From assembly GCF_017873395.1 (NCBI RefSeq), contig NZ_JAGGKC010000003.1, forward strand, positions 84,757 to 148,756: 64,000 bases of DNA, read 5' to 3'. The stretch's first letter is position 1. The number at the start of each line of letters is the position of its first letter. This DNA is from Youngiibacter multivorans (lineage in GTDB: Bacteria; Bacillota; Clostridia; Clostridiales; Clostridiaceae). Below the pieces are notes generated by a model, which worked only from the letters and a program-made list of their open reading frames with translations, was not told where the DNA came from and ran no database searches. A program made the translations under genes and the position numbers. Positions 24,673 through 33,032 of this stretch are shown one piece after another.

Positions 24673-24770
24673 ATTATATCATAAAAGATGCCGCACCTTA
24701 AGGAACGGCATCTTTAGAAAATCTTAATATTTAGTGGGATTTTCAGAATATTCTACTGCCAGTTGAAGAC
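24673..24770. repeat. 98-bp direct repeat, right copy
   Basis: Identical to 22625-24770's left partner at 22625-22722, offset 2,048 bases. Here it is continuous with the full hpt gene and supplies its last codons and terminator. Confidence 0.95.
24684..24715 (-). terminator. Terminator of hpt
   Basis: The same 10-bp GATGCCG-type hairpin as at 22636, following the hpt stop on the minus strand by about 40 bases. Confidence 0.82.
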
Positions 24771-25274
24771 AAACGGAATATTCCTGTAGTAGTCGCCGTA
24801 GTTGAGGCCATAACCAGCGACAAAAATATCGTCAATCACAAATCCGCAGAAGTCAGGTACTATTTCTACCCTTCTTCTTGATGGCTTGTCCAGGAGCGTA
24901 CAGCATGTGGCTGCCTTTGCACCCTTTGCCATGACGTGCTTCATGACAAAATCCATTGTGATTCCGGTATCTATGATGTCATCCACAACAAGAACGTTGA
25001 AGCCTTCAAGGTCATCCGCGATATCAGTGACTACTGTAACTCTGCCGGCTGTTTCCTCTCCATGGCCATAGGATGAAGTTGTCATGAATCCTATCTTTAC
25101 CTCGGTATCCATGGCGCGGACCAGGTCAGCGGTAAAGATGAAGCTGCCTCTCAGGAGGGAGAGCACATAGAGCTTCTGGCCCTTGTACTTTTTTGTTATC
25201 TCTTCGCCGAGTTCCCTGATTCTTTCCTTTATTTCATCTGCCGATATCAATACATTCATCTTTTTATCTTCCAT
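24753..25274 (-). CDS. hpt: Hypoxanthine phosphoribosyltransferase
   Basis: A 173-residue purine salvage enzyme that makes IMP or GMP from hypoxanthine or guanine and PRPP. The PRPP motif is 'VLVVDDIIDTGITM' near residues 93-106, preceded by 'LSLLRGSFIFTADL' with the diphosphate loop. The gene ends FVFNWQ within the 98-bp repeat, so the IS insertion left it complete. GAGGTTCAC precedes the ATG. In many Firmicutes hpt sits beside tilS and ftsH, which are absent here. Confidence 0.94.
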   Translation of the reverse strand: MEDKKMNVLISADEIKERIRELGEEITKKYKGQKLYVLSLLRGSFIFTADLVRAMDTEVKIGFMTTSSYGHGEETAGRVTVVTDIADDLEGFNVLVVDDIIDTGITMDFVMKHVMAKGAKAATCCTLLDKPSRRRVEIVPDFCGFVIDDIFVAGYGLNYGDYYRNIPFVFNWQ

Positions 25275-25316
25275 GTGAACCTCCGCACTGTGCGTACACT
25301 GTAATTCTTGTACTAA

Positions 25317-25345
25317 ATACTATATAATTAAAGGAAATATGTCAA
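25317..25345 (-). promoter_or_regulatory. Sigma-A-type promoter of hpt
   Basis: Minus strand TTGACA (25345-25340), 17-base spacer, TAGTAT (25322-25317). The region between hpt and hflX is under 100 bases, so the divergent hflX promoter must overlap it; TATAAT at 25323-25328 on the plus strand is a candidate -10. Confidence 0.65.
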
Positions 25346-25372
25346 GAATTTGGAAAAGAAGGAGGAAATCTT

Positions 25373-27163
25373 GTGATTTCAGGAAATATTGACGGGATCA
25401 GAAAAAGGATTCTGGATGAACTGGAGACTATATTCGAGATAAAGACACCAAAATACCAGATAGCATCGCAGGAGATCACGGACCTCATATTAAGGCTGTC
25501 CGGGGAGACCGAAAGGGAGATATCTGTTGCAATCGACAGAAGGGGAAAGGTGCAGGAAGTCACAATAGGCGACTCCAGCAGCGTATCTCTGCCGCTTCTC
25601 GACGTTAAGGAAAGGAAGCTGTCGGGTACAAGGATAATTCATACTCATCCTAACGGAAACCCAAGGCTTTCAGCCCTTGATGTCTCAGCCCTTGTGAAGA
25701 TGAAGCTGGACTGCATTGCAGCCATAGGACTTGGTGAAGAGCCGACAATGGTGTTAGGCTTCCTTACTGTCGATGAAGGAAGGCTTGCAGCACAGGCTAC
25801 GCAGCCGATGGACATTCAGTCAGCTTTGTCATTTGACATTCTGGACAGGATTACTTTCAATGAAACCCTCATGAAGCAGGGAGAAAGCATATCGGAGCCT
25901 GAAGAACGGGCAGTACTTGTTGGAATAGATACCGAGGATAGTCTCGAGGAGCTTAGGGAACTTGCCAAAGCCTGCAACCTGCCGGTTGCGGATATTGTGA
26001 TCCAGAACAGGGAGAGGCCTGACAATGCCTTCTTTGTAGGAAGCGGAAAGGTCAGGGAAATTGGTGAGAGGCTGCAGCTGACAAGGAGCAACGTGGTCAT
26101 ATTCGACGATGAGCTTACTGGAACCCAGATAAGGAACCTCGAAGAGCAGCTCGGAGTGAAGGTAATCGACAGGACGACGCTCATTCTTGAGATATTCGCA
26201 AGACGCGCCAGATCCAGGGAGGCAAAGCTGCAGGTGGAGCTTGCCCAGCTGAAGTACAGGATGAACAGGCTTATAGGCCTTGGAACGGTGATGTCGAGGA
26301 CTGGCGGAGGAATCGGTACAAAGGGACCAGGTGAGACTAAGCTTGAGATAGACAGGAGAAGGATAAGGGAGAAGGTTACAGACCTTACAAGGGAACTGAC
26401 GAAGATTACCGGTGTCAGGGAAGTCCAGAGGGAGAACCGTGAAACAAATGAAATCCAGAAGGTTTCTCTTGTAGGATACACAAATGCTGGCAAGAGCACT
26501 CTAAGGAACGCTCTATACGAGATATCTTCCAAGGACTCAGTCGTCAAAGAGAAGGTCTTCGAAGCCGACATGCTTTTCGCGACCCTTGATACGACAACCA
26601 GGGCCATAGCTCTTAGGGACAAGCGGATCATAACCCTTACAGACACAGTCGGATTTGTAAGGAAGCTTCCCCATGACATTATAGAAGCATTTAAATCAAC
26701 TCTTGAAGAGGTGGTCTTTTCAGACCTGCTTGTGCATGTCATCGACGCATCCTCGGATGATGCCTATAAACAGGCGATTACTGTAGACAGCGTCCTTGAA
26801 GAAATTGGATGCGGAGACAAGGATACGATAATTGCACTGAATAAGGTGGACAAGGGTCTGAGCTTTGTAGTGGATGACATACGTGAGCTCTATGAGGGCA
26901 AGCACAAGATCATCGAAATATCCGCAAAGAACGGCAAGAACCTTGAGCTGATCCTTGATATGATCATGGAAACTCTGCCGAGGACCCATAGCGCAATCGA
27001 GGTACTTGTGCCCTACAGCGAACAGAAGCTGCTCTCTTCAATAAGGGCAAGAGGAACAGTGATTGCGGAGGAATACAGGGAAGATGGAACATATGTAAAG
27101 GCCGAGGTGCCTGACAGGGACCTCTATATGTATGAGAAATTCCTGATCGGAGGAAATGAATGA
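25373..27163 (+). CDS. hflX: Ribosome-associated GTPase HflX with N-terminal JAMM-like region
   Basis: A 596-residue GTPase that in studied species splits or rescues stalled ribosomes. The HflX N-domain and coiled coil ('RARSREAKLQVELAQLKYR') precede the GTPase domain with 'GYTNAGKST', DTVGF and NKVD. About 175 extra residues stand before the HflX N-domain. They include 'IIHTHPNGNPRLSALDVSAL' (near residues 87-106), which matches the HxHP-x(6)-S-x2-D core of JAMM/RadC metal sites. GTG start at 25373 after GGAGGAAAT. The stop overlaps the next gene (ATGA). Confidence 0.92.
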   Translation: MISGNIDGIRKRILDELETIFEIKTPKYQIASQEITDLILRLSGETEREISVAIDRRGKVQEVTIGDSSSVSLPLLDVKERKLSGTRIIHTHPNGNPRLSALDVSALVKMKLDCIAAIGLGEEPTMVLGFLTVDEGRLAAQATQPMDIQSALSFDILDRITFNETLMKQGESISEPEERAVLVGIDTEDSLEELRELAKACNLPVADIVIQNRERPDNAFFVGSGKVREIGERLQLTRSNVVIFDDELTGTQIRNLEEQLGVKVIDRTTLILEIFARRARSREAKLQVELAQLKYRMNRLIGLGTVMSRTGGGIGTKGPGETKLEIDRRRIREKVTDLTRELTKITGVREVQRENRETNEIQKVSLVGYTNAGKSTLRNALYEISSKDSVVKEKVFEADMLFATLDTTTRAIALRDKRIITLTDTVGFVRKLPHDIIEAFKSTLEEVVFSDLLVHVIDASSDDAYKQAITVDSVLEEIGCGDKDTIIALNKVDKGLSFVVDDIRELYEGKHKIIEISAKNGKNLELILDMIMETLPRTHSAIEVLVPYSEQKLLSSIRARGTVIAEEYREDGTYVKAEVPDRDLYMYEKFLIGGNE

Positions 27164-28053
27164 AGAACCTGATTTTGGAATATCAGAAGGCATACCAGAA
27201 TGTCGCACAGGCTCTCGAAGCCAACCATGAGGTTCTGGGTGCGTTCGTCTTCGGCAGCATGGTTACAGGAGACCTCTGGGAAAATTCCGATATTGATTTT
27301 TTTGTGATAATGAGGGAAGCCGAAGGCGGAATTAGAAATGTCTACTCCACAGAGTTCGGCGTGCCCGTGCACCTTAAGGTCATTTCAAAGGAAGAATTCC
27401 TGAACCTTAAGGGGTTCAGGGTGAAGGGCAGCTATATGCACAGGATATTCTCTTCTTCGAAGATAGTTTTTTCCAAGGACGAGGAAATAAGGGCAAAGTA
27501 TAATGATGAAAGATTCTATCCTGATATGGACAGAAGGAAATGGACGCTCTCATACCTTGGAAGGTTGATAAAGACAATAGATTCAACAGAGAAGTTCCTT
27601 GTTGGATCCAACCTGTTCGGAGCATTCAGGACGCTCATAGATTCCATGGAGCTGTACGCTTCGGTATATGTGAATTCAAGGGGCTATATGATATCAAAGG
27701 ATACATTGTCAATGGCTGCGAACCTTGACAGGGAATTTGACAGGCAGTTCAGGATACTGGTCGGAGAGGGAGACCTTGAAACAAGGATAACCGAGGTCAA
27801 CAGATATCTGAAGACCACGATCGACATGGAAATTCAGCAGGCATCAGAAATTCTCCTGGCTTACCTCAGGGAAAATCCTGGATTCAAGAGCGCCAGGGAA
27901 ATATCAAGGGATCCATTTTTCTCGGATTTTTCAATTGAGATGGAAGGGATACTCTCACTGCTCCATTCCAAGAACCTCCTTAAGATGGAGCTTCGGCCGG
28001 TAAAGACCTTCGAAAGAAGAGAACTGATCAGAGAGAATGTGTACCAGATATAA
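27160..28053 (+). CDS. Nucleotidyltransferase-fold protein
   Basis: A 297-residue protein whose first 100 residues form a minimal nucleotidyltransferase domain. The motif 'FGSMVTGDLWENSDIDFFVI' (GS-x10-DxD, near residues 30-49) is intact, and a third acidic position may lie near 'VPVHLKVIS'. The rest is helical, resembling a substrate-binding bundle, and ends with a possible small winged region. It could transfer AMP or another nucleotide to a protein, RNA or small molecule; resistance-type adenylyltransferases share the motif but not the rest. It overlaps hflX by 4 bases and the next gene by 1 base, so it belongs to that operon. Confidence 0.72.
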   Translation: MKNLILEYQKAYQNVAQALEANHEVLGAFVFGSMVTGDLWENSDIDFFVIMREAEGGIRNVYSTEFGVPVHLKVISKEEFLNLKGFRVKGSYMHRIFSSSKIVFSKDEEIRAKYNDERFYPDMDRRKWTLSYLGRLIKTIDSTEKFLVGSNLFGAFRTLIDSMELYASVYVNSRGYMISKDTLSMAANLDREFDRQFRILVGEGDLETRITEVNRYLKTTIDMEIQQASEILLAYLRENPGFKSAREISRDPFFSDFSIEMEGILSLLHSKNLLKMELRPVKTFERRELIRENVYQI

Positions 28054-28703
28054 TGGGTTATAGGACGCTAAGGAACGAAGGGTCATCGGAGTTCACTGAA
28101 AAGAAATCAGTGTTCATCGGTTCCGGCAGGAGAGTGGAAACCGAGGAGGAAGCAAGGGCGTTCATAGACAAGGTGAGAAGCAGATATAAGGAAGCCAGGC
28201 ACCATGTCTATGCGTATACCATAGGAGAAAATGAGAATATTCAAAGGTACAGCGACGATGGAGAGCCTCAGGGGACAGGAGGACTTCCGGTGCTTGATGT
28301 CATCAGGAAAAGTGGATTGAGAAATTCCGTCATTGTCGTGACCAGGTATTTCGGAGGTGTGCTGCTGGGTGCCAGCGGGCTGACCAGAGCATATATTAGA
28401 GGGGCGTCAGATGCGATTGGGGCATGCGGATCCGTTGAACGGGTGTATGGAAATGAAGTGAAGGTTAAGATAGCATATGAGCTCCTTGGTAAATTTCAGC
28501 ATCTTCTCAGAGAGGACGGAATACACATCGAGGATACTGTATATTCAGAGGATGTTGAAATCACTATATATCTGGAAGAAGAAAGGACGGCATGGCTGAT
28601 ATCCCGGCTGACAGAAGCGGCATCAGGTCGACTTGAGGTCAGGGCAGGGGAGAGGACTCTTTACTACAAGGAGGACGACAGGCTCTATATGGATATTGTA
28701 TAG
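28053..28703 (+). CDS. YigZ/IMPACT family protein (UPF0029)
   Basis: A 216-residue member of the YigZ/YvyE family. The UPF0029 signature 'RYSDDGEPQGTGGLPVLDVI' spans residues 69-88, followed by 'VVTRYFGGVLLGASGLTRAY'. A DUF1949 domain forms the C-terminal 70 residues. Eukaryotic relatives (IMPACT) regulate translation through Gcn2; the bacterial role is not settled, though X-Pro dipeptidase activity has been claimed for a relative. Its ATG overlaps the last base of the nucleotidyltransferase gene. Confidence 0.9.
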   Translation: MGYRTLRNEGSSEFTEKKSVFIGSGRRVETEEEARAFIDKVRSRYKEARHHVYAYTIGENENIQRYSDDGEPQGTGGLPVLDVIRKSGLRNSVIVVTRYFGGVLLGASGLTRAYIRGASDAIGACGSVERVYGNEVKVKIAYELLGKFQHLLREDGIHIEDTVYSEDVEITIYLEEERTAWLISRLTEAASGRLEVRAGERTLYYKEDDRLYMDIV

Positions 28704-28725
28704 ACCGGGGTCCATGTGGTATAAT
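28696..28725 (+). promoter_or_regulatory. Promoter of yebC with extended -10
   Basis: TTGTAT at 28696-28701, an 18-base spacer and TATAAT at 28720-28725, preceded by CATGTGG to give an extended TGnTATAAT. Confidence 0.6.
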
Positions 28726-28755
28726 TCAGAGTCGTAAGAAACGGAGGAGATAGAT

Positions 28756-29493
28756 TTGTCAGGACATTCAAAATGGCACAACATACAGGCCAAAAAAGGC
28801 AAAATGGACTCGAAAAGGGGCAAGATATTCACTAAGATCGGCAAGGAGCTCATCATGGCAGCCAAGGACGGCAGCAGTCCGGATACCAATGCAAAGCTCA
28901 GGGACGTAATTGCGAAGGCAAAGGCTGCAAACATGCCAATGGACAACATAACCAGGGCGATAAAGAAAGGTGCCGGCGAACTCGAAAGTGTGAATTATGA
29001 AGATATCACATACGAGGGCTATGGACCTAACGGAGTTGCTGTAATTGTTCAGTCCTATACTGACAACAAGAACAGGACCGCAGGAAATGTAAGGCACACT
29101 TTCGACAAGTTCGGAGGGAATCTCGGGACATCAGGTTCAGTCACATTCATGTTCAACAAGAAGGGCCAGCTGGTCATTGAGAAGACTGATGAACTGGATG
29201 AGGAAGAGCTGATGATGCTTGCACTTGAAGCAGGAGCCGAGGATTTCAGTGCTGAAGAAGAGGTATACGAAGTGATTACCGCACCGGAGGAATTCGATGC
29301 AGTGAAGGCAGCGCTTGAGGCACAAGGAATTGAATTCCTTGAAGCTGAAATCACTATGATTCCAAATGTATACACTGATCTTGACATGGAAGCATCTGAG
29401 AAGTTCCAGAAGCTTCTCGACAAGCTTGATGAGGATGATGATGTGGATTCGGTATGGCACAATGCTGAGTTTGCAGAGGGATTTGAAGATTAG
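28756..29493 (+). CDS. yebC: YebC/PmpR family protein
   Basis: A 245-residue protein beginning 'SGHSKWHNIQAKKGKMDSKR' and continuing with 'FTKIGKELIMAAKDG' and 'ARDVI-type' helices, then the mixed alpha/beta domains of the family. It was described as a DNA-binding regulator, and recent work on homologues points to a role in translation of proline-rich stretches. TTG start at 28756, behind GGAGGAGATAGAT. The C-terminus is strongly acidic. A ZIP transporter gene follows 32 bases later. Confidence 0.93.
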   Translation: MSGHSKWHNIQAKKGKMDSKRGKIFTKIGKELIMAAKDGSSPDTNAKLRDVIAKAKAANMPMDNITRAIKKGAGELESVNYEDITYEGYGPNGVAVIVQSYTDNKNRTAGNVRHTFDKFGGNLGTSGSVTFMFNKKGQLVIEKTDELDEEELMMLALEAGAEDFSAEEEVYEVITAPEEFDAVKAALEAQGIEFLEAEITMIPNVYTDLDMEASEKFQKLLDKLDEDDDVDSVWHNAEFAEGFED

Positions 29494-29525
29494 GACTTCC
29501 ATCTCATATTGAGGGAGGTACACAA

Positions 29526-30338
29526 ATGTTTGATTTTCTGAACGGTATGTCACCAATAACCCAGGCACTCATGGCCACCATGTTCACATGGTTCGTAACT
29601 GCGCTTGGAGCATCGCTTGTCTTCTTCTTCAAGACCATCAACAAGAAGGTATTCGATGCGATGCTTGGCTTTGCTGCAGGAATAATGATTGCTGCAAGCT
29701 TCTGGTCGCTGCTCAACCCAGGAATCACTCTTGCAGAAGAAATGGGCTATGTGGCCTGGGTCCCTGCAGCCATTGGCTTCATGGGCGGAGGTATTTTCCT
29801 TTATATTGTCGACAGACTGCTTCCACACCTTCACCAGGGTCTTGCAACTAACAAAGCCGAGGGAATAAAGACCTCATGGCAGAGAAGTATACTCCTGGTA
29901 CTTGCAATAACCCTTCATAACATACCTGAAGGCCTTGCGGTAGGTGTGGCATTTGGTGCTGTATACCATGGCATCTCCACAGCTTCACTTGCCGGGGCAG
30001 TAGCCCTTGCGATAGGTATTGGACTTCAGAACTTCCCTGAAGGAGCAGCGGTATCAATACCTCTCAGAAGGGAAGGGATGTCAAGGTTCAAGGCGTTCAT
30101 TCTGGGACAGGCTTCAGGTATCGTAGAACCAATAGCTGGTGTACTCGGTGCCTATCTTGTTTCGATAATGAGACCGATACTGCCATATGCGCTTTGCTTC
30201 GCAGCTGGTGCCATGATATATGTGGTAATCGAAGAGCTGATCCCGGAAGCCCAGTCAAATGGGAATTCCGATGTGGCGACCATGGGAGCTTTGATAGGAT
30301 TTACTGTCATGATGGTACTTGATGTGGCTTTGGGATAA
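29526..30338 (+). CDS. ZIP family divalent metal transporter (ZupT/GufA-like)
   Basis: A 270-residue membrane protein with eight predicted helices. The metal-site helices are visible as 'LHNIPEGLAVGVAFG' (near residue 128) and 'GLQNFPEGAAVSIPL' (near 168), the paired HNxPEG motifs of ZIP importers, plus 'VIEELIPEAQ' in helix 7. The likely substrate is zinc or another divalent cation. GAGGGAGG precedes the ATG. It may be co-transcribed with yebC. Confidence 0.9.
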   Translation: MFDFLNGMSPITQALMATMFTWFVTALGASLVFFFKTINKKVFDAMLGFAAGIMIAASFWSLLNPGITLAEEMGYVAWVPAAIGFMGGGIFLYIVDRLLPHLHQGLATNKAEGIKTSWQRSILLVLAITLHNIPEGLAVGVAFGAVYHGISTASLAGAVALAIGIGLQNFPEGAAVSIPLRREGMSRFKAFILGQASGIVEPIAGVLGAYLVSIMRPILPYALCFAAGAMIYVVIEELIPEAQSNGNSDVATMGALIGFTVMMVLDVALG

Positions 30339-30395
30339 GTTTTGATCTCAAACTATATTGAATCAATATAAGGTATTGATAACAACCGATAGTAT

Positions 30396-30440
30396 AAAAG
30401 GGTGGTTATAAACAAATTAGTTTATAACCACCCTTTTTAT
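30396..30440. terminator. Bidirectional terminator after the ZIP gene
   Basis: An 18-bp perfect stem (arms 30396-30413 and 30420-30437) with a 6-base loop, flanked by A and T runs. It lies between the ZIP gene and the minus-strand small membrane protein gene. Confidence 0.9.
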
Positions 30441-30464
30441 AGCATAGTAATGGATGTAGATGTA

Positions 30465-30692
30465 TTAAAGTACAGTGCCTAGTATAATGAATCCAAATAA
30501 GAATGCTGTAACTAAGAATATTACTCCAAAGCACCCCCACAATTGATGAGCAGCTTGTTTACCTATTCTACCGTAAAGAATGTGATCTGCAACTTTCTTT
30601 GCTTCATTGCGAGTATTTGGATTTGATGAATTCCTAGATACCATCTTAGCAATAATTAGTACAATAAGAGCAATGATAATGAATTGTGGCAA
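30465..30692 (-). CDS. Small two-helix membrane protein, unknown
   Basis: A 75-residue protein with a hydrophobic N-terminal helix (about 4-17), a polar middle containing 'RNEAKKVADHILYGRIGKQAAHQ', and a second helix (about 54-74). I do not recognise the family. TTG start at 30692 with AAGGAAG upstream on the minus strand. It sits in DNA that is visibly more AT-rich than neighbouring genes and uses AT-ending codons more often, which hints at a separate origin. It has its own half of a bidirectional terminator, which supports it being expressed. Confidence 0.55.
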   Translation of the reverse strand: MPQFIIIALIVLIIAKMVSRNSSNPNTRNEAKKVADHILYGRIGKQAAHQLWGCFGVIFLVTAFLFGFIILGTVL

Positions 30693-31037
30693 TCTCGCAC
30701 TTCCTTTCTAAAGACATTATTAACTAGATATAATAAGTATATATAAAATAAAATAAATATCAATAGATCTGGGAATAAATATAATTATCTCAATATATTA
30801 TTGTAATTGTATTATAATTGGTAAAATATGTATGACTAACTTCAATTAATGTTTATTTTTTGCTAACAGATTAATAACAAGTTATAAATAATATATATTT
30901 TACTGAGGAATAATTGGTAACGGTTGGCAATTGTTACCCGGTACCGATTTACTTTGAAAATTAAACCATTTTTAAGCTTCTCAAAAGGCCTTGATAAATA
31001 ATGAGTATTATCATTTGACGTGGGCAGGTGATAAGGA
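30693..31037. other. AT-rich intergenic region
   Basis: About 345 bases, strongly AT-rich, with no credible gene. Visible elements are several TATAAT-like boxes facing the minus-strand small protein, and GGTAAC (30916) with its complement GTTACC (30933). No RNA structure is recognised. Confidence 0.5.
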
Positions 31038-31802
31038 TTGGAATGCAGGAATTGCAGATATGAAAACCCGGTCGGAAGCAGATTCTGCAGCCAGTGCGGC
31101 AAACCCTTCGCTGGAATGGAGGGTTACGATAAAGTGAGCCTTGGCGAATATGATGAAGCGAATGACATGATAGCAAATCCTCTTACTGAGGATTACATAT
31201 ATGACAGGGACGCCTCCCTGAAGAAGAAAAGCGGCAGACAGGGCGGGATATTCCTGAGGCTTGTTCTGATTGTGTTTCTTGCAGTGGCAGCGATTCTTGC
31301 TTTTTACAGCGTTGATCTGGCAGTTGCAACTAACCAGAAACGCACCGAAGAAGCAGTGATGCTTGCCAACCAGAAAAAAGAGGCTGAAGAGCTGGCAAAG
31401 CTTGAAAACTACAGGGAAAAGTATGGCACAGTGGTTTCGGGATTTGAGGAGCAGGGTGCCCTGATAGATGAGAGCGTGGCCTCAATCGGGAAGCTCAACC
31501 TAAATAGCTTCTTCAAGGGGCTTGGACTGGGGACTGCAGCTGACGGCCTGGTTGACAGGCTGCTGGATGTATCTACTGTAAAGTCCATGAGGGAAAACAG
31601 CCAGACTCTTGATGTCCTTGTGGGAGAACTTGCAAACCCGCCAAAGACTTTTGAGGGCAAGTATGAGCTTATGGAAAAGCTGCTCGAGACAGAAAAGGAG
31701 ATTGTGACATATTTCGAGAATTCTGTCACCAGCGAGGAACGAGAAAAGCTTGAAGAGTTAAGGGTTGAATACACAAAGCTGATAACAGACATAAATAGAT
31801 GA
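31038..31802 (+). CDS. Zinc-ribbon membrane-anchored protein, unknown
   Basis: A 254-residue protein. Residues 3-21 form a zinc ribbon (CRNC ... CSQC), followed by an acidic linker, one membrane helix (about 72-90), and a long charged helical region (95-254) that would lie outside the cell. The architecture, a cytoplasmic zinc ribbon with an external coiled-coil-like domain, is frequent in Firmicutes but has no assigned role. TTG start at 31038 with GGTGATAAGG before it. A terminator follows directly. Confidence 0.75.
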   Translation: MECRNCRYENPVGSRFCSQCGKPFAGMEGYDKVSLGEYDEANDMIANPLTEDYIYDRDASLKKKSGRQGGIFLRLVLIVFLAVAAILAFYSVDLAVATNQKRTEEAVMLANQKKEAEELAKLENYREKYGTVVSGFEEQGALIDESVASIGKLNLNSFFKGLGLGTAADGLVDRLLDVSTVKSMRENSQTLDVLVGELANPPKTFEGKYELMEKLLETEKEIVTYFENSVTSEEREKLEELRVEYTKLITDINR

Positions 31803-31808
31803 TTAAAT

Positions 31809-31843
31809 GAAGCTGTCGATTTTTTTCGATATGCTTCTTTTTT
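31809..31843 (+). terminator. Terminator after the zinc-ribbon gene
   Basis: GAAGC-TG-TCGA pairs with TCGA-TAT-GCTTC around a T-rich loop, followed by TTTTTT. Confidence 0.75.
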
Positions 31844-31846
31844 ATG

Positions 31847-31875
31847 TTGATTTTTGGAATAGTCAGGAGTACAAT
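31847..31875 (+). promoter_or_regulatory. Promoter of psuK-psuG
   Basis: TTGATT at 31847-31852, 17-base spacer, TACAAT at 31870-31875. Confidence 0.55.
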
Positions 31876-31928
31876 TAGTATAAGCAAATATTTAGAGAGC
31901 AAACATAAGCTTATGAGAGGTGAATGCA

Positions 31929-33032
31929 GTGACTGACCGTGAAAAGGAGATCCTCGACATAATAAGGAAAGATCCCATGATATCCCAGAAGGATATCGCA
32001 GAAATGCTTGGGATCACAAGATCATCAGTAGCTGTGCATATTGCTAACCTGATGAAGAAGGGCGCTGTGAAGGGCAAGGGATATGTGCTGGATGACGAGA
32101 GCTATGTGACTGTGATTGGTGGCTGCAATATGGATATCTCGGGTTCCCCATATGGGAAGCTGTCCGGAAGGGACTCGAATCCCGGAAGCGTTACTTTTTC
32201 CCCTGGAGGTGTCGGAAGGAACATTGCTGAAAATCTGGCAAGACTGGGGCTTCCGGTCAAGCTTATTTCAGTAGTTGGCGACGATGAAAGCGGAAGGCGT
32301 CTGCTTGAGGAAACGAGAGCAGCAGGAGTCGATGTCTCACATATAAGGAAGATTACCGGAGAGTCCACAGGCATATACCTCTCGGTACTTGATGAAGATA
32401 AAGACATGTATATCGCTGTTTCATCCATGGAGATTTACGACAAGCTCGACACGTCATATCTACTTGACAAGATGCCGATTCTTGAAAGAAGCAGGGTGTC
32501 GGTGTTCGATGCAAACCTTAGTTATGATGTTATCGAGACAGCACTGGGAATGGCACAGAAAAACATGAAATACCTGGACACAGTTTCCATTACAAAGGCG
32601 CTGAGGATAAAGGACCTGATCGGAAGATTCGACTGCATAAAGCCAAACAGGCTGGAAGCGGAGGCCATTTCCGGTATTAGCGCTGAGGGCCATTCAGGTC
32701 TTCTGAAGAACGCAGATCACTTTCATGAGATCGGAGTGTCAAAGGTGTTCATATCTCTAGGACCAGATGGCACATTCTTCAGTGACGGAACCGACAGAGG
32801 AATCTGCAGAGCGCTCAAGGTGGACATAAGGAGCGCGACAGGAGCTGGAGATGCATTTCTTGCAGGCGCAGTATATGCAGAAACCGAAGGCTTTGATATA
32901 AGGGATGCTGCGATTTTTGGAACTGGGGCTTCACTAATCAATCTTGCTTCTAGCGATACGATCAACAAAAACACAAGTGTTGAATCAATAAATAAAATTA
33001 TGGAGGGTAATTATGAAATCAACAGAATTTGA
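31929..33032 (+). CDS. psuK: Pseudouridine kinase with N-terminal winged helix
   Basis: A 367-residue PfkB-family sugar kinase fused to an N-terminal winged helix-turn-helix (about residues 1-55, 'QKDIAEMLGITRSSVAVHI'). The kinase part has 'GGVGRNIAENLARLG' near residue 98 and the PfkB signature with catalytic Asp in 'SATGAGDAFLAG' near residue 302. It phosphorylates pseudouridine for cleavage by the adjacent PsuG. The fused HTH suggests it may also regulate its own operon. GTG 31929 with GAGAGGTG six bases before it is preferred over GTG 31920. It overlaps psuG by 20 bases. Confidence 0.88.
   Translation: MTDREKEILDIIRKDPMISQKDIAEMLGITRSSVAVHIANLMKKGAVKGKGYVLDDESYVTVIGGCNMDISGSPYGKLSGRDSNPGSVTFSPGGVGRNIAENLARLGLPVKLISVVGDDESGRRLLEETRAAGVDVSHIRKITGESTGIYLSVLDEDKDMYIAVSSMEIYDKLDTSYLLDKMPILERSRVSVFDANLSYDVIETALGMAQKNMKYLDTVSITKALRIKDLIGRFDCIKPNRLEAEAISGISAEGHSGLLKNADHFHEIGVSKVFISLGPDGTFFSDGTDRGICRALKVDIRSATGAGDAFLAGAVYAETEGFDIRDAAIFGTGASLINLASSDTINKNTSVESINKIMEGNYEINRI

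Noticed and set aside
22625..24770. 98-bp direct repeats as attachment sites of an integrative element or genomic island
   Set aside because: Only a 1.95-kb transposase element lies between them, no integrase is present, and IS1634-type elements are known to make long target duplications.
25816..26742. 308-residue minus-strand open frame opposite hflX
   Set aside because: It lies wholly inside a well-supported gene and encodes a Ser-rich sequence without recognisable domains.
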